NCBI RefSeq assembly: GCF_002435945.1 | Contig: NZ_DIXC01000063.1 | Span: 1-47,953 of the forward strand | Source: Mesotoga sp. UBA6090 | GTDB taxonomy: Bacteria > Thermotogota > Thermotogae > Petrotogales > Kosmotogaceae | Direction: 5' to 3' | DNA length: 47,953 nucleotides | In this document: positions 6,911 through 15,387 of the stretch, piece by piece | Numbering within the stretch: the first letter of the stretch is position 1 | Layout of the letters: every line of letters starts with the position of its first letter | The notes under the pieces: generated by a model | Told to the model about the DNA's origin: nothing | The model's database searches: none | What the model saw: only the letters and a program-made list of their open reading frames with translations | Made by a program: the position numbers and the translations under genes

Positions 6911-8404
6911 GTGCAAATCGACGGAGAACATTTGAGGCTATCGGATATCTTCGGTGTCGCGTTCGACAATGAGCCCTGTACTATTGAAGAAGGCGCGGCC
7001 AGGCTTCTAGACGAGAGGCGAAAATCCCTTGAGATCATCAGCAAAGAGAAAACGATATACGGAGTGAACACTGGATTCGGAATTCTTGCCGATCATCGAA
7101 TCTCTCCCGACGATGTCGACGCCCTTCAGAAAAACATAGTGCTCTCTCACGCGGCGGGTGTAGGGGAGCCCGTCCAAAAAGAACTCGTCAGGGCCATAAT
7201 GCTGGTCAGGGCTAATTCTCTCCTGAAAGGCTATTCAGGAGTGAGAAAGTGCGTCGTTCAGAGGATTCTCGACCTTCTCAACAATGGAATCACCCCTCTG
7301 GTCCCCGAGAAAGGCTCCGTCGGAGCCAGTGGAGACCTCGCTCCTCTGGCACACATCGCTATGACGTTGATAGGTGAAGGAGAGTGCTTTCTCGACGGAA
7401 AAGTCGTTTCCTCCTCTCAGGCTATGGAGAGAAAGAAACTTCAGCCTCTCGTACTGAAATCAAAGGAGGGCCTAAGCCTTCTCAACGGCACCGCGTTCAT
7501 GGCCGGAATCGGCGCCTGTGCCACACACACTGTGACACAGCTCTTTGAACAGGCGATTCTCGTTGCGGCGATGTCTGTCGATGCCCTTATGGGAAGCACT
7601 TCGCCCTTCGATGCGAGAGTTCAGGAGGCAAGAAGACATCCCGGGCAGAATTACGTGGCCAGAAGACTTCGAGAGACGCTCAAAGGAAGCGAAATCAGGA
7701 CCTCCCATCTGGACTGCGACCGCGTTCAGGACGCCTACACGCTCAGAACGATTCCCCAAGTGTACGGGGCGGTGAAAGACACAATCGATTATGTTAGGTC
7801 GGTCCTGAAAATAGAAGTTAATTCCGCAACGGACAATCCGCTGATATTCGAGAACGGAGACGCTATTTCCGGAGGCAACTTTCACGGAGAACCGGTCGCG
7901 TTGGCCGTGGATTTTCTCTCGATCGCCCTGACAGACATGGGCAACATGATCGAGAGGCGGATAGATAGACTTGTCAATCCGAAACTCAACGACCTTCCCG
8001 CCTTCCTGACCAACGGAGAAGAGGGTCTTAATTCCGGCTACATGCTATGGCAGTACACTGCGGCTGCACTCGCTTCCGAAAACAAGACTCTTGCACATCC
8101 CGCATCCGCAGACTCGATTCCCACTTCAGGCTTTCAGGAGGACCACGTGAGCATGGGAGCCTGGGGAGCAAGAAAGCTCTGGAAAATAGTAGACAACGTT
8201 GCGACTCTGATCTCCATAGAGGCGCTTCTTGCCTTCAGAGCGCTTTCTTTCAGACGCCCAAAAAGGTCCAGTGCGGTAATTGAAGGTTTGTTCAAAGATA
8301 TCGAGGAGATCGTTCCCGATCATAAGGAAGATCGTTATTTCGGAAAGGAGTTTTCCGACGTAAGAAAACTTCTCTTCAGGAGAGCGGAACTGTCGAACCT
8401 CTAG
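6911..8404 (+). CDS. hutH: Histidine ammonia-lyase
   Basis: 497 residues from GTG 6911, preceded by GGAGGTGGG. It deaminates L-histidine to trans-urocanate and ammonia in the cytoplasm. The Ala-Ser-Gly triad that cyclises to the MIO prosthetic group is at 139-141 within GSVGASGDLAPLAH. The selectivity pair Ser-His at 79-80 (LSHAAGVGEP) is the histidine-type signature rather than the Phe/Tyr type. Other motifs: YGVNTGFG, NSATDNPL, SENKTLAHPASADSIPTSGFQEDHVSMG. No hutU, hutI or hutG homolog lies nearby, so the later degradation steps must be encoded elsewhere or be absent. The nearest transporter is the polar amino acid system immediately upstream. Confidence 0.95.
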   Translation: MQIDGEHLRLSDIFGVAFDNEPCTIEEGAARLLDERRKSLEIISKEKTIYGVNTGFGILADHRISPDDVDALQKNIVLSHAAGVGEPVQKELVRAIMLVRANSLLKGYSGVRKCVVQRILDLLNNGITPLVPEKGSVGASGDLAPLAHIAMTLIGEGECFLDGKVVSSSQAMERKKLQPLVLKSKEGLSLLNGTAFMAGIGACATHTVTQLFEQAILVAAMSVDALMGSTSPFDARVQEARRHPGQNYVARRLRETLKGSEIRTSHLDCDRVQDAYTLRTIPQVYGAVKDTIDYVRSVLKIEVNSATDNPLIFENGDAISGGNFHGEPVALAVDFLSIALTDMGNMIERRIDRLVNPKLNDLPAFLTNGEEGLNSGYMLWQYTAAALASENKTLAHPASADSIPTSGFQEDHVSMGAWGARKLWKIVDNVATLISIEALLAFRALSFRRPKRSSAVIEGLFKDIEEIVPDHKEDRYFGKEFSDVRKLLFRRAELSNL

Positions 8405-8498
8405 AACATATTGTTTACTACACAGATCATCTGAAAGGCCGTAATTGGAGGAAGTACGATTTGACAAGCGAGTTTCTTGGTTCGAGTCGGGAGAAAGA

Positions 8499-8525
8499 TA
8501 AAAAAGAGGACGTCGTTCGTCCTCT
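8499..8525 (-). terminator. Rho-independent terminator of tRNA-Leu
   Basis: Minus strand AGAGGAC, loop GAACGAC, GTCCTCT, followed by a run of six or more T. It lies about 10 bases beyond the tRNA CCA. Confidence 0.88.
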
Positions 8526-8535
8526 CTTGAATATC

Positions 8536-8623
8536 TGGTGCCGGGGGCGGGACTTGAACCCGCACAGGCGGTATGCCCACATGAACCTGAATCATGCGTG
8601 TCTGCCAATTTCACCACCCCGGC
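8536..8623 (-). tRNA. tRNA-Leu (anticodon CAG), CCA encoded
   Basis: 88 bases, class II with a long variable arm. Acceptor GCCGGGG/CCCCGGC, anticodon loop TTCAGGT reading CAG (codon CUG), variable hairpin GGC-ATAC-CGCC region, T arm GCGGG TTCAAGT CCCGC, discriminator A, genomic CCA at 8538-8536. It has a dedicated promoter and terminator. Confidence 0.96.
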
Positions 8624-8637
8624 ATCGCACAAATAGT

Positions 8638-8666
8638 AGTTTATCATTCGCTGTGAGAGGTGTCAA
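8638..8666 (-). promoter_or_regulatory. Promoter of tRNA-Leu
   Basis: Minus strand TTGACA (8666-8661), 17-base spacer, TAAACT (8643-8638), about 15 bases before the tRNA 5' end. The -35 is a perfect consensus. It overlaps the leader of the divergent amidotransferase gene. Confidence 0.8.
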
Positions 8667-8672
8667 GAGTCG

Positions 8673-9416
8673 ATGAAAGATAAAGCTGTAGTTTTGGCTG
8701 TTCGTGCGATACTTACTATTGTTGTAACCGTCTGCGTTGCAGGGCTGCTTATGGGTTCTGACGGGAAGGCTGGGACCATCGCGCTTTTCTTGAACGATCC
8801 CGCATACGAATTCAAGCTCTCGCCAATTGAACGTTCTCTGGCCGAACAGGGTATTAAATACACTATTTTCAACATTTTCAATGATGAACTCCCGGAAGAC
8901 GAGACCGAATTCTCGGCAGTGATAATTGCCGGCGGCGATTCTATGCGGAACTATATAGACTGGAACGACAACGTGTACCGGGGTGGAGAGATAATTCTCA
9001 GAGGCGAGGTCCCAATACTGGGTATTTGTCTCGGTCATCAGATAATTTCCAGGGTATTCGGCTCAGTTCTCTACTACAGCGATGAACGCCGCTGGCACGA
9101 GGTGACTTTTCTGAAAGACGATGAAATCCTCTACGGTTTCGACAACGGCCTTCTTGTATGGGAGAACCATGCCTATGCAGTCGCCTCCATTCCCGATCAA
9201 TTTGAACTCTTTGCCAGAGGAAATGTCACACCTATCCAGATGATGAAGCACAAAGATAAGCCAATTTACGGGGTTCAGTTTCATCCAGAAACACAGGGTG
9301 GCTTTCTCCGGAATCCGCCAGGCTGGCAGCTCATCAAGAATTTCGCGAAACTTGCCGGCGCCAGTGTCGTGGATCCCCCTTTGCCCGAAGATGGGCGCAA
9401 GGTCTTCCCTTACTGA
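8673..9416 (+). CDS. Class I glutamine amidotransferase-like protein with N-terminal signal/anchor
   Basis: 247 residues. Residues 35-225 are a class I (triad) glutamine amidotransferase domain: nucleophile Cys119 in GICLGH, and the His204/Glu206 pair in VQFHPE, with IIAGGD forming the preceding strand. Residues 6-28 are hydrophobic (VVLAVRAILTIVVTVCVAGLL) and look like a signal peptide or membrane anchor, unusual for a family that normally supplies ammonia in the cytoplasm. No synthetase partner is adjacent. The start is supported by AGGTG about 11 bases upstream; a shorter start at Met27 would remove most of the hydrophobic segment but has no obvious ribosome binding site. Substrate unknown. 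Confidence 0.8.
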   Translation: MKDKAVVLAVRAILTIVVTVCVAGLLMGSDGKAGTIALFLNDPAYEFKLSPIERSLAEQGIKYTIFNIFNDELPEDETEFSAVIIAGGDSMRNYIDWNDNVYRGGEIILRGEVPILGICLGHQIISRVFGSVLYYSDERRWHEVTFLKDDEILYGFDNGLLVWENHAYAVASIPDQFELFARGNVTPIQMMKHKDKPIYGVQFHPETQGGFLRNPPGWQLIKNFAKLAGASVVDPPLPEDGRKVFPY

Positions 9417-9503
9417 TCCGACTAGATTGCAGCAGTGATTAGAATTGGGCCATTCTGTTTTTCGCCTTTGCGAGAAGTAAGGGACTAACGATCAGAGGAA
9501 AAC

Positions 9504-10031
9504 TTGGGGATAATCGAGCTTGATGCCGAATCGCTTTCCAAAAGGACCATAAAATAAACCTATTCGAGCGAGAATTACTACGATCTAGTTACTAAAAGGG
9601 ATTCAAACCGATGGACAGTTGATCTCTTCTTGAAAGAATTCGCGGCCGCATTCGTCAAAGAGGGATCCTACAGTCTCCTCGGTCCTTTCAAAGATCATCC
9701 GATAACGTACGGAGCCTTCGAGAACTGCAAGGAACTGGGGCTGATTCTCTTCGAAAGAGAGTGGAACAACTCGCTTCGCATCTGGGATATTTTGGTCTGG
9801 GAGGAGTACCGGCAAATGGAAGTAGGAAAGAAATTGATGGATGCAGCAAGAGACTACGCAATCAGTGCTAACATGAGACGTCTCGTTCTCGAGAGTCAAA
9901 GCTGCAACTATCCGGCCATCTCCTTCTGCCTGAAATACGGATTTGAATTGCTCGGTTTCGATACGGCCTGTTATTCGAAAAGAGATATCGAAAAACATGA
10001 GCTCCGCCTTGAATTTCACTATTTTCTCTAG
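9504..10031 (+). pseudogene. GNAT-family N-acetyltransferase interrupted by one in-frame stop
   Basis: A continuous reading frame runs from TTG 9504 (preceded by GAGGA at good spacing) to 10031, broken only by TAA at 9555-9557. Before the stop it reads MGIIELDAESLSKRTIK; after it TYSSENYYDLVTKRDSNRW, and then the main GNAT body: IWDILVWEEYRQMEVGKKLMDAARDYA (acetyl-CoA motif A region), RRLVLESQSCNYPAISFCLKYGFELLGFD, and YSKRDIEKHELRLEFHY. Both sides match one family layout, so the stop looks like a recent nonsense mutation. A restart at TTG 9630 would give only 133 residues without the first strands. Without the stop the protein would be about 175 residues. Confidence 0.75.
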
Positions 10032-10146
10032 GCCAAATGCAGGCATTCAGGAAGTTTCTATTCTCCACATGCGCAGTTTGCAAAAGGACATCTCAACGGC
10101 TATTCACACACATAAAATGACCTTGATTCTATTTGCGCCAGAATTC

Positions 10147-11106
10147 CTAACCTCTAAGTATGCTTGAAACTAAGAAGGAGGCGTAGATTATCAGGAGCAG
10201 AGCACCCCTTGGCCTGTCCAGCTTCTTCTTTCTAAAGAGGAGCAACGGCAGGACTATCGCGAGAAGCAATGCAAAGATGATTTCCGCGGCAAGCGATCTC
10301 TGAGCCATGATAGGCGAGATGGTGGACGAAACTCCTAGAACCAGGAGCAGATTGAAGATGTTCGACCCTACCACATTCCCTATGGCAAGATCGCTGCGGT
10401 TCTTTCTTCCTGCCGAAATGGTAGTCACTAACTCCGGAAGAGACGTCCCGATCGCCACGATAGTTGTCCCAATCAGCATATCGCTCACGCCGAATATCCG
10501 GGCAATCGAAGAACCTCCGTCGACCACGAAATTTCCTCCGAGAATGACGGCTGCGGTCCCTCCGATTGTGGCTACCCAGGCAAGCACAGGACTCTTTTCG
10601 AGAATCTCGATATCTCGCTTTCCTTCTACCTCGACGATGTCCGAAATGTTCCTGTCCCTCTTAGCCATTGTGAACACGTACATCATGAAGATTACGAAGA
10701 AAGTAATCAGGACTATGCCGTCACTCCTGTTAAGGCCGTTGCCGTTTCCCAGTATCAACGCTCCACTGGCGAAGGTGATAAGAATAACGAAAGGTATTTC
10801 ATAACTCATGGTAGTCTTGTTCACTCCAAGGGGAGTAAGCAAAGCGGTCGCACCGAGAATCAAACCAATATTCGCGATGTTTGACCCCAGAACATTTCCC
10901 AGAGCGATGTCAGAACCTTTGATCGCCGCCTGGATACTCACTGCGAGTTCCGGCGACGACGTGCCCAGAGCAACTATTGTGAGGCCAATGAGTAGTTCGG
11001 AGATCCCCAGATTCTTGGCTATCGCGACAGATCCCTCTATCAGATAATCGGCACCCTTTATGAGCAAAGCAAATCCAGCGGCCAGCATCAGCAACGAAAC
11101 AAACAA
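10147..11106 (-). CDS. Calcium/sodium antiporter (CaCA family, YrbG-like)
   Basis: 319 residues from TTG 11106, chosen because TGGAGGTGAA lies six bases upstream; the longer open frame has no ribosome binding site. About ten membrane segments in two inverted halves, each with the ion-binding alpha repeat: GLTIVALGTSSPELAVS...GNVLGSNIANIG in the first and GTTIVAIGTSLPELVTT...GNVVGSNIFN in the second. The acidic residues of the two PEL motifs coordinate the cation. Between the halves is a hydrophilic loop (KRDRNISDIVEVEGKRDIE). It exchanges Ca2+ (or a similar cation) for Na+ or H+ at the inner membrane. It lies downstream of kbl with a hairpin between. Confidence 0.92.
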   Translation of the reverse strand: MFVSLLMLAAGFALLIKGADYLIEGSVAIAKNLGISELLIGLTIVALGTSSPELAVSIQAAIKGSDIALGNVLGSNIANIGLILGATALLTPLGVNKTTMSYEIPFVILITFASGALILGNGNGLNRSDGIVLITFFVIFMMYVFTMAKRDRNISDIVEVEGKRDIEILEKSPVLAWVATIGGTAAVILGGNFVVDGGSSIARIFGVSDMLIGTTIVAIGTSLPELVTTISAGRKNRSDLAIGNVVGSNIFNLLLVLGVSSTISPIMAQRSLAAEIIFALLLAIVLPLLLFRKKKLDRPRGALLLIIYASFLVSSILRG

Positions 11107-11122
11107 GCGCTTCACCTCCACG

Positions 11123-11146
11123 AAAAGCAGCGGCCATTGCCGCTGC
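11123..11146 (-). terminator. Terminator/attenuator between kbl and the antiporter gene
   Basis: Minus strand GCAGCGGC, loop AATG, GCCGCTGC, then TTTT. It ends just before the antiporter ribosome binding site. A TATAAT box on the minus strand lies upstream at 11163-11158, so a transcript from there would meet this hairpin after only a few bases; an attenuation role is possible. Confidence 0.65.
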
Positions 11147-11187
11147 AACAACAAAGATTATATTCAATTGAAGTTAAAGCCGTGTTT

Positions 11188-12372
11188 TTACTTTATGACG
11201 CCAAGTTCCTTCCCGATCAATTCGAACTTGGAGACTGCAAAATCCAGATCCTTCCTCGAGTGAGAAGCGCATATCATGACTCTTATTCTGGCCTTTCCCT
11301 TGGGAACGGTTGGGAAGCCGATCGAGCTTGCAAATATGGACTCTTCAAAGAGCCTTTTTGAGAACGTCGAGGAAAGCTTCGCATCGTAAAGCATCACAGG
11401 AGTTATCGGAGTCTCTGTATGTCCCGTATCGAAACCGAGCGCCGTGAGCTGATCCTTAAAATAGCCTGCGTTGCTCCACAGCGTCTTGACCAGTTCGTCG
11501 GATGAAGAAAGCTTCCTTACGGCCGCGATAGCGGCTGCGGTTTCGGCCGGAGAGAGGGACGAACTGAAGAGGAATGGACGCGCCTTCTGCTTCAGATAAT
11601 CGATAAGAGTCTTCTTGCCGGCGACAAAGCCTCCCACTATTCCAAAGGCCTTCGAAAGAGTTCCGACTTCGATATCTACGCTTCCATGCAATCCGAAGTG
11701 GTCGACTATTCCTCTCCCATGGTTTCCGAGAACACCTTCGCCATGAGCATCGTCCACCATCAGAATCGCGCCGTATTTGTTCGTCTTTTCGACAATCTCA
11801 GGCAGCGGAGCAAGATCACCGTCCATCGAAAAAACGCCGTCCGTTATTACCAGCTTTCTCCTGGCCCCATCGGACTCGGCCTTTCTCAGCTGAGTCTCCA
11901 GGTCGTTCACATCCTTATGCTTCCAGACATATCTCATGGCTTTTGTCAGCCTGACTCCATCAATTATGCTTGCATGGTTCAGTTCATCGGAGAGAATAGC
12001 ATCCTCTTCAGTAACGATCGGAGCAATTACCGACTGGTTTGCATTGAAGCCCGACTGAACAACCAGCGTAGATTCGACTCTCTTGAACTTTGCCAGTTCC
12101 CTTTCGAGCTCGTTGTGCAATTCAAGCGTTCCCGCTATCGACCTAACGGCTCCAGGTCCAACCCCCCACTTTCTTATGCCGTCGATCGCCGCCTCCTTGA
12201 GCTCTTCGTCGAAACACAGCCCAAGGTAATTGTTTGAGCACATGTTAAGAACTTTCTTCCCCTCGATGTTCAGCCAGGCGCCCTGAGGCGATTCAAGTGT
12301 CCTTATCTTGACAAGCAGACCCTTCTCCTCGAGCTCCTCCATTTCCCGTTTAAGAACATCAAAATCAAACAT
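11188..12372 (-). CDS. kbl: Glycine C-acetyltransferase (2-amino-3-ketobutyrate CoA ligase)
   Basis: 394 residues, alpha-oxoamine synthase family, PLP dependent. It cleaves 2-amino-3-ketobutyrate with CoA to glycine and acetyl-CoA, the second step of threonine catabolism. The PLP lysine is Lys241 in GTLSKAFG; the cofactor Asp/His motif is DDAHGEGVLG; SNNYLG is the substrate-side N-terminal motif. An AGGTG-type site precedes the ATG. It follows tdh by 23 bases on the same strand, the standard tdh-kbl pairing. Confidence 0.95.
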   Translation of the reverse strand: MFDFDVLKREMEELEEKGLLVKIRTLESPQGAWLNIEGKKVLNMCSNNYLGLCFDEELKEAAIDGIRKWGVGPGAVRSIAGTLELHNELERELAKFKRVESTLVVQSGFNANQSVIAPIVTEEDAILSDELNHASIIDGVRLTKAMRYVWKHKDVNDLETQLRKAESDGARRKLVITDGVFSMDGDLAPLPEIVEKTNKYGAILMVDDAHGEGVLGNHGRGIVDHFGLHGSVDIEVGTLSKAFGIVGGFVAGKKTLIDYLKQKARPFLFSSSLSPAETAAAIAAVRKLSSSDELVKTLWSNAGYFKDQLTALGFDTGHTETPITPVMLYDAKLSSTFSKRLFEESIFASSIGFPTVPKGKARIRVMICASHSRKDLDFAVSKFELIGKELGVIK

Positions 12373-12395
12373 CCAAACACCTCCGACAAGTCAAT

Positions 12396-13442
12396 TCAGA
12401 ATTCAAGGATTACCTTTCCGGAAATACCTCTCTTCATGACATCAAAACCCTCTTCGAATCTATCTGCGGGAAGAATGTGCGTGACTACAGGTGAAAGGTC
12501 GATTCTACTGTTCTTAAGCAACTGAGTCGCGACCTGCCAGGTCTCGAACATCTTTCTCCCCGTTATACCGTACATCGTTAGACCCTTGAAAGTGAACAGT
12601 CCGTTTATATCAAATGATAACTCACCGGGAAAGACTCCAAGAAGAGAAACGACGGCCCCGTTAGTAAGACTCTGAAGACCCTGACAGAAGGCGGTAGAGT
12701 TTCCCGACATCTCGAGAAGTACATCGGCTCCGTTGTCTTCCGTAAAGGCTCTCACTCTGGAAGGAAGATCCTCTTCGGTCGGATCGATCACTACATCGGC
12801 TCCCATCTTTCTTGCAAGATCCTTTCTGAACTCCTTGATCTCAGACACGATTACTTGCGCTGCTCCTGCAACTTTCGCTACCGCAACGGCCATCACACCA
12901 ATCGGTCCAGCACCGGTGATCAACACGTTCTTTCCGGTAAGATCCGTAACAAGTGCCGTATGAATTGCATTTCCAAAAGGCTCCATTATCGAAGCATATT
13001 CCAGAGGTATCGAAGGGTCAACTTTCCACAAAACAACTTCGGGAACTCTCACATACTCTGCAAACACTCCGTCTCTGTGAACTCCGAGAATTTGCATGTT
13101 CTTGCATATGTGCATCTTGCCGGTCCTGCACTGAAGACATTTCTGGCACGGTATATGGGTCTCGGAAACCACCGAGTCTCCAATCGAAACCGAGGTGACT
13201 TCCTTTCCTGTCCTAACAACCTCTCCGGTGAATTCATGACCGCCTATCTGAGGCGGTCTAATTCTCTCCTGTGACCACCTGTCCCAATCGTAAATATGAA
13301 TATCGGTCCCGCATATCGAAGCTCGTTTGACTTTGACCAGCACGTCATGGGGACCGAGCTCCCCTGGAACAGGAACTCTTTTTAGAGTCAAGCCCGGCGC
13401 GGGTCTTTCCTTAACTATTGCAACCATAGTTTCTGATTCCAA
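12396..13442 (-). CDS. tdh: L-threonine 3-dehydrogenase
   Basis: 348 residues. NAD-dependent, zinc-containing medium-chain dehydrogenase that oxidises threonine to 2-amino-3-ketobutyrate, which Kbl then uses. Catalytic zinc ligands: Cys44 in SICGTDIHIYDWDRW, with His69-Glu70 in GGHEFTGEV. The structural zinc cysteines are 99, 102, 105 and 113. The Rossmann motif is GAGPIG. The TDH-specific IYDWDRW and GITGRKMFETW stretches separate it from sorbitol dehydrogenases. Start TTG 13442 is chosen because GGAGGG lies seven bases upstream; ATG 13427 is too far from it. Confidence 0.95.
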   Translation of the reverse strand: MESETMVAIVKERPAPGLTLKRVPVPGELGPHDVLVKVKRASICGTDIHIYDWDRWSQERIRPPQIGGHEFTGEVVRTGKEVTSVSIGDSVVSETHIPCQKCLQCRTGKMHICKNMQILGVHRDGVFAEYVRVPEVVLWKVDPSIPLEYASIMEPFGNAIHTALVTDLTGKNVLITGAGPIGVMAVAVAKVAGAAQVIVSEIKEFRKDLARKMGADVVIDPTEEDLPSRVRAFTEDNGADVLLEMSGNSTAFCQGLQSLTNGAVVSLLGVFPGELSFDINGLFTFKGLTMYGITGRKMFETWQVATQLLKNSRIDLSPVVTHILPADRFEEGFDVMKRGISGKVILEF

Positions 13443-13480
13443 TCAAATTCCCTCCTTCCATTTTATAACTCCACATTATA

Positions 13481-13508
13481 ATTGTAAGTTGATCGTATTG
13501 TTTCACAA
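13481..13508 (-). promoter_or_regulatory. Candidate promoter of tdh-kbl
   Basis: Minus strand TTGTGA (13508-13503), 16-base spacer, TACAAT (13486-13481). A second TATAAT follows directly at 13480-13475 but lacks a matching -35. About 40 bases before the TTG start. Confidence 0.4.
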
Positions 13509-14158
13509 AACACACAGCCACCTGTCTATGGACAATTGTTGTTGATAGCGGCTCTCGAATTGACTGATACTTCTTATAGCGTACCGAACGGCTAGGTCCG
13601 ACAAGAAGCACTTTCCACTGAAATGATCTGACGAGTCTCGGAGGATTTTGAAAACAGACGAGTATTCAAACGAACTCTTGCCGAAACCCCTTGAGATCAT
13701 ATGTCAACAATCTGCTAAAGAGATACTTAACACACTCTCTCAACTCTCCATCTTACCCGATCGATAGCAAAAACGTCAGTGATCTTTGACCGCCCGTCTT
13801 TGGTTTCCAGATAGATAGAAAGCGATTATCAGCTTTCTTTGCTCAAATCTCCTCATGAAGGCGTTTTTTGGGAAGAGGTTGTTGTTGATTCACATGGTAT
13901 TATCATTTTGAGTAATGCGTTGTTTTGGTGTCTTTCAATCTTAATGAGTACTACAAGACTTTTCGCGTTCCTGAGAGGCTATTGGGTCTCAGTTGTTGAT
14001 GAAGTCCATGCTGCAGTTCTGATTCTCACCCGTTTGATGTTCTCATTCTGCACAGTTGTCGCGGTGCTTTCGGTAAAGTCATTACTGTGCTTCGAGTATT
14101 TTTGCACATTCTGGGGTCACTTCGGTCGTGAACAATCACAATTGTGGAGGTGAGGGAA
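13509..14158. other. 650-base intergenic region between divergent tdh and the liv operon
   Basis: No convincing gene. An open frame near 13839-14153 has no ribosome binding site and an unusual Cys/Phe/Trp-rich composition. A weak hairpin AGAAAGC (13817-13823) with GCTTTCT (13832-13838) is followed by only a few T. The liv promoter should lie in the right part, but I see no box pair with good spacing. Confidence 0.5.
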
Positions 14159-15286
14159 GTGAAAAGGATTCTAGGTCTAGCTTCTGTTCTGCTAATGGGA
14201 TTTATACTGTTTGCAGTTGAACCGATCGTTATTGGAGTCTTTGAACCAATGACCGGACCCTACGCGGCCGGTGGTCAGCTTACCATGGAAGGTGTTAAGC
14301 TCGCAGCTGAACAAGTGACAGAGGTTCTTGGCCGACCGATAGAGTTGGTTCTCGTCGACAATAAGAGTGAAAAGGTAGAAGCTTCAAATGCCGTCTCCAG
14401 GTTGATTCAGTTCAACAAAGCATCTGTAATAATCGGCAGCTATGGAAGTGCTGTAGCCATACCTGGCAGCGAAGTTGCAAATGCTGCAGGAGTACCGATG
14501 ATCGGATGTTCGCCTACCAACCCGCTGGTCACATTGGGAAAGCCCTATGCTTTCAGAGTTTGTTTCATCGACCCATTCCAGGGAAGCGTGATGGCTAAAT
14601 TTGCTGTTGAAGAGCTCGGAGCAAAGACAGCTGTGATTATTCAAGATATCGCTTCAGACTATTCGGTAGGGCTCTCACATTACTTCCAGAATTCGTTCAA
14701 AGCATTTACCGGGGATAACAAATCGATAAGCGGTGTCATTTCTTATCAGACGGGGGACCAAGACTTCACCGCGCAGCTTGCATATGCTCAGGGGAAGAAT
14801 CCCGATGTAATATTCATCCCTGCTGCTTCATATGGAGAGGCGGCACTAATCATTAAGCAAGCACGCGAACTTGGAATTGAATCTCAGTTCCTTGGCGGAG
14901 ATACATGGGAAGTTCCTGAGTTTTTGCAGGTCGGTGGTGCCGCCGTTGAAGGCAGCTACTTCAGCACTCACTTCGACGTGTCGGTAGCCCCAACTCCGAA
15001 AGCAGCAGAATTCATAGAAGCATTCAAGGCAAAATATGGCGTCGAACCGAGCGCATTTTCGGCATTGGGGTACGATGCGTTTATGCTGGCTGTAGACGCG
15101 ATTTCAAGGGCTGGTTCAGCCGTTCCTGAGGACATTAAGAACGCTTTGAGTGCGACCGTAGCTTTCGAAGGGGTTACAGGATACATAACAATTGACGAAA
15201 ACGGAGATGCCGTTAAGGATGCGATTGTCAGAAAAGTGGAGAACGGAGCTTTCAAGTTTGTAAGTGTTGTAAAACCTGCCGAATAA
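14159..15286 (+). CDS. livJ: Branched-chain amino acid ABC transporter, substrate-binding protein
   Basis: 375 residues from GTG 14159, preceded by GGAGGTGAGG; the upstream in-frame GTG codons overlap that site. The signal peptide is about residues 1-19 (RILGLASVLLMGFILFA). Periplasmic-binding-protein fold type I, Leu/Ile/Val-binding family: IVIGVFEPMTGPYAAGGQLTMEGVKLA, ASNAVSRLIQFNKASVIIGSYGS, VPMIGCSPTNP, TAVIIQDIASDYS. It captures branched-chain amino acids (possibly other hydrophobic amino acids or amides) and delivers them to LivHM. First gene of a complete livJHMGF unit, separated from livH by a stable hairpin. Confidence 0.93.
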   Translation: MKRILGLASVLLMGFILFAVEPIVIGVFEPMTGPYAAGGQLTMEGVKLAAEQVTEVLGRPIELVLVDNKSEKVEASNAVSRLIQFNKASVIIGSYGSAVAIPGSEVANAAGVPMIGCSPTNPLVTLGKPYAFRVCFIDPFQGSVMAKFAVEELGAKTAVIIQDIASDYSVGLSHYFQNSFKAFTGDNKSISGVISYQTGDQDFTAQLAYAQGKNPDVIFIPAASYGEAALIIKQARELGIESQFLGGDTWEVPEFLQVGGAAVEGSYFSTHFDVSVAPTPKAAEFIEAFKAKYGVEPSAFSALGYDAFMLAVDAISRAGSAVPEDIKNALSATVAFEGVTGYITIDENGDAVKDAIVRKVENGAFKFVSVVKPAE

Positions 15287-15325
15287 ACAAGAAAAGGGGC
15301 GTCGATCCGCAAAATCGTAGGTGCC

Positions 15326-15349
15326 GGACGCAGGCGAACGCCTGCGTCC
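15326..15349 (+). terminator. Intercistronic hairpin between livJ and livH
   Basis: GGACGCAGGC, loop GAAC, GCCTGCGTCC: a perfect 10-pair GC-rich stem followed by TTATTAAG rather than a real T run. It probably acts as a 3' stabiliser or partial terminator that lets the binding protein be made in excess over the membrane components. Confidence 0.6.
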
Positions 15350-15387
15350 TTATTAAGAACGATAGCTAAGATAAAGGTGGTGGCAGG

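Noticed and set aside
13839..14153. Plus-strand open frame upstream of livJ
   Set aside because: No ribosome binding site, odd Cys/Phe/Trp-rich composition, and it runs into the livJ ribosome binding site.
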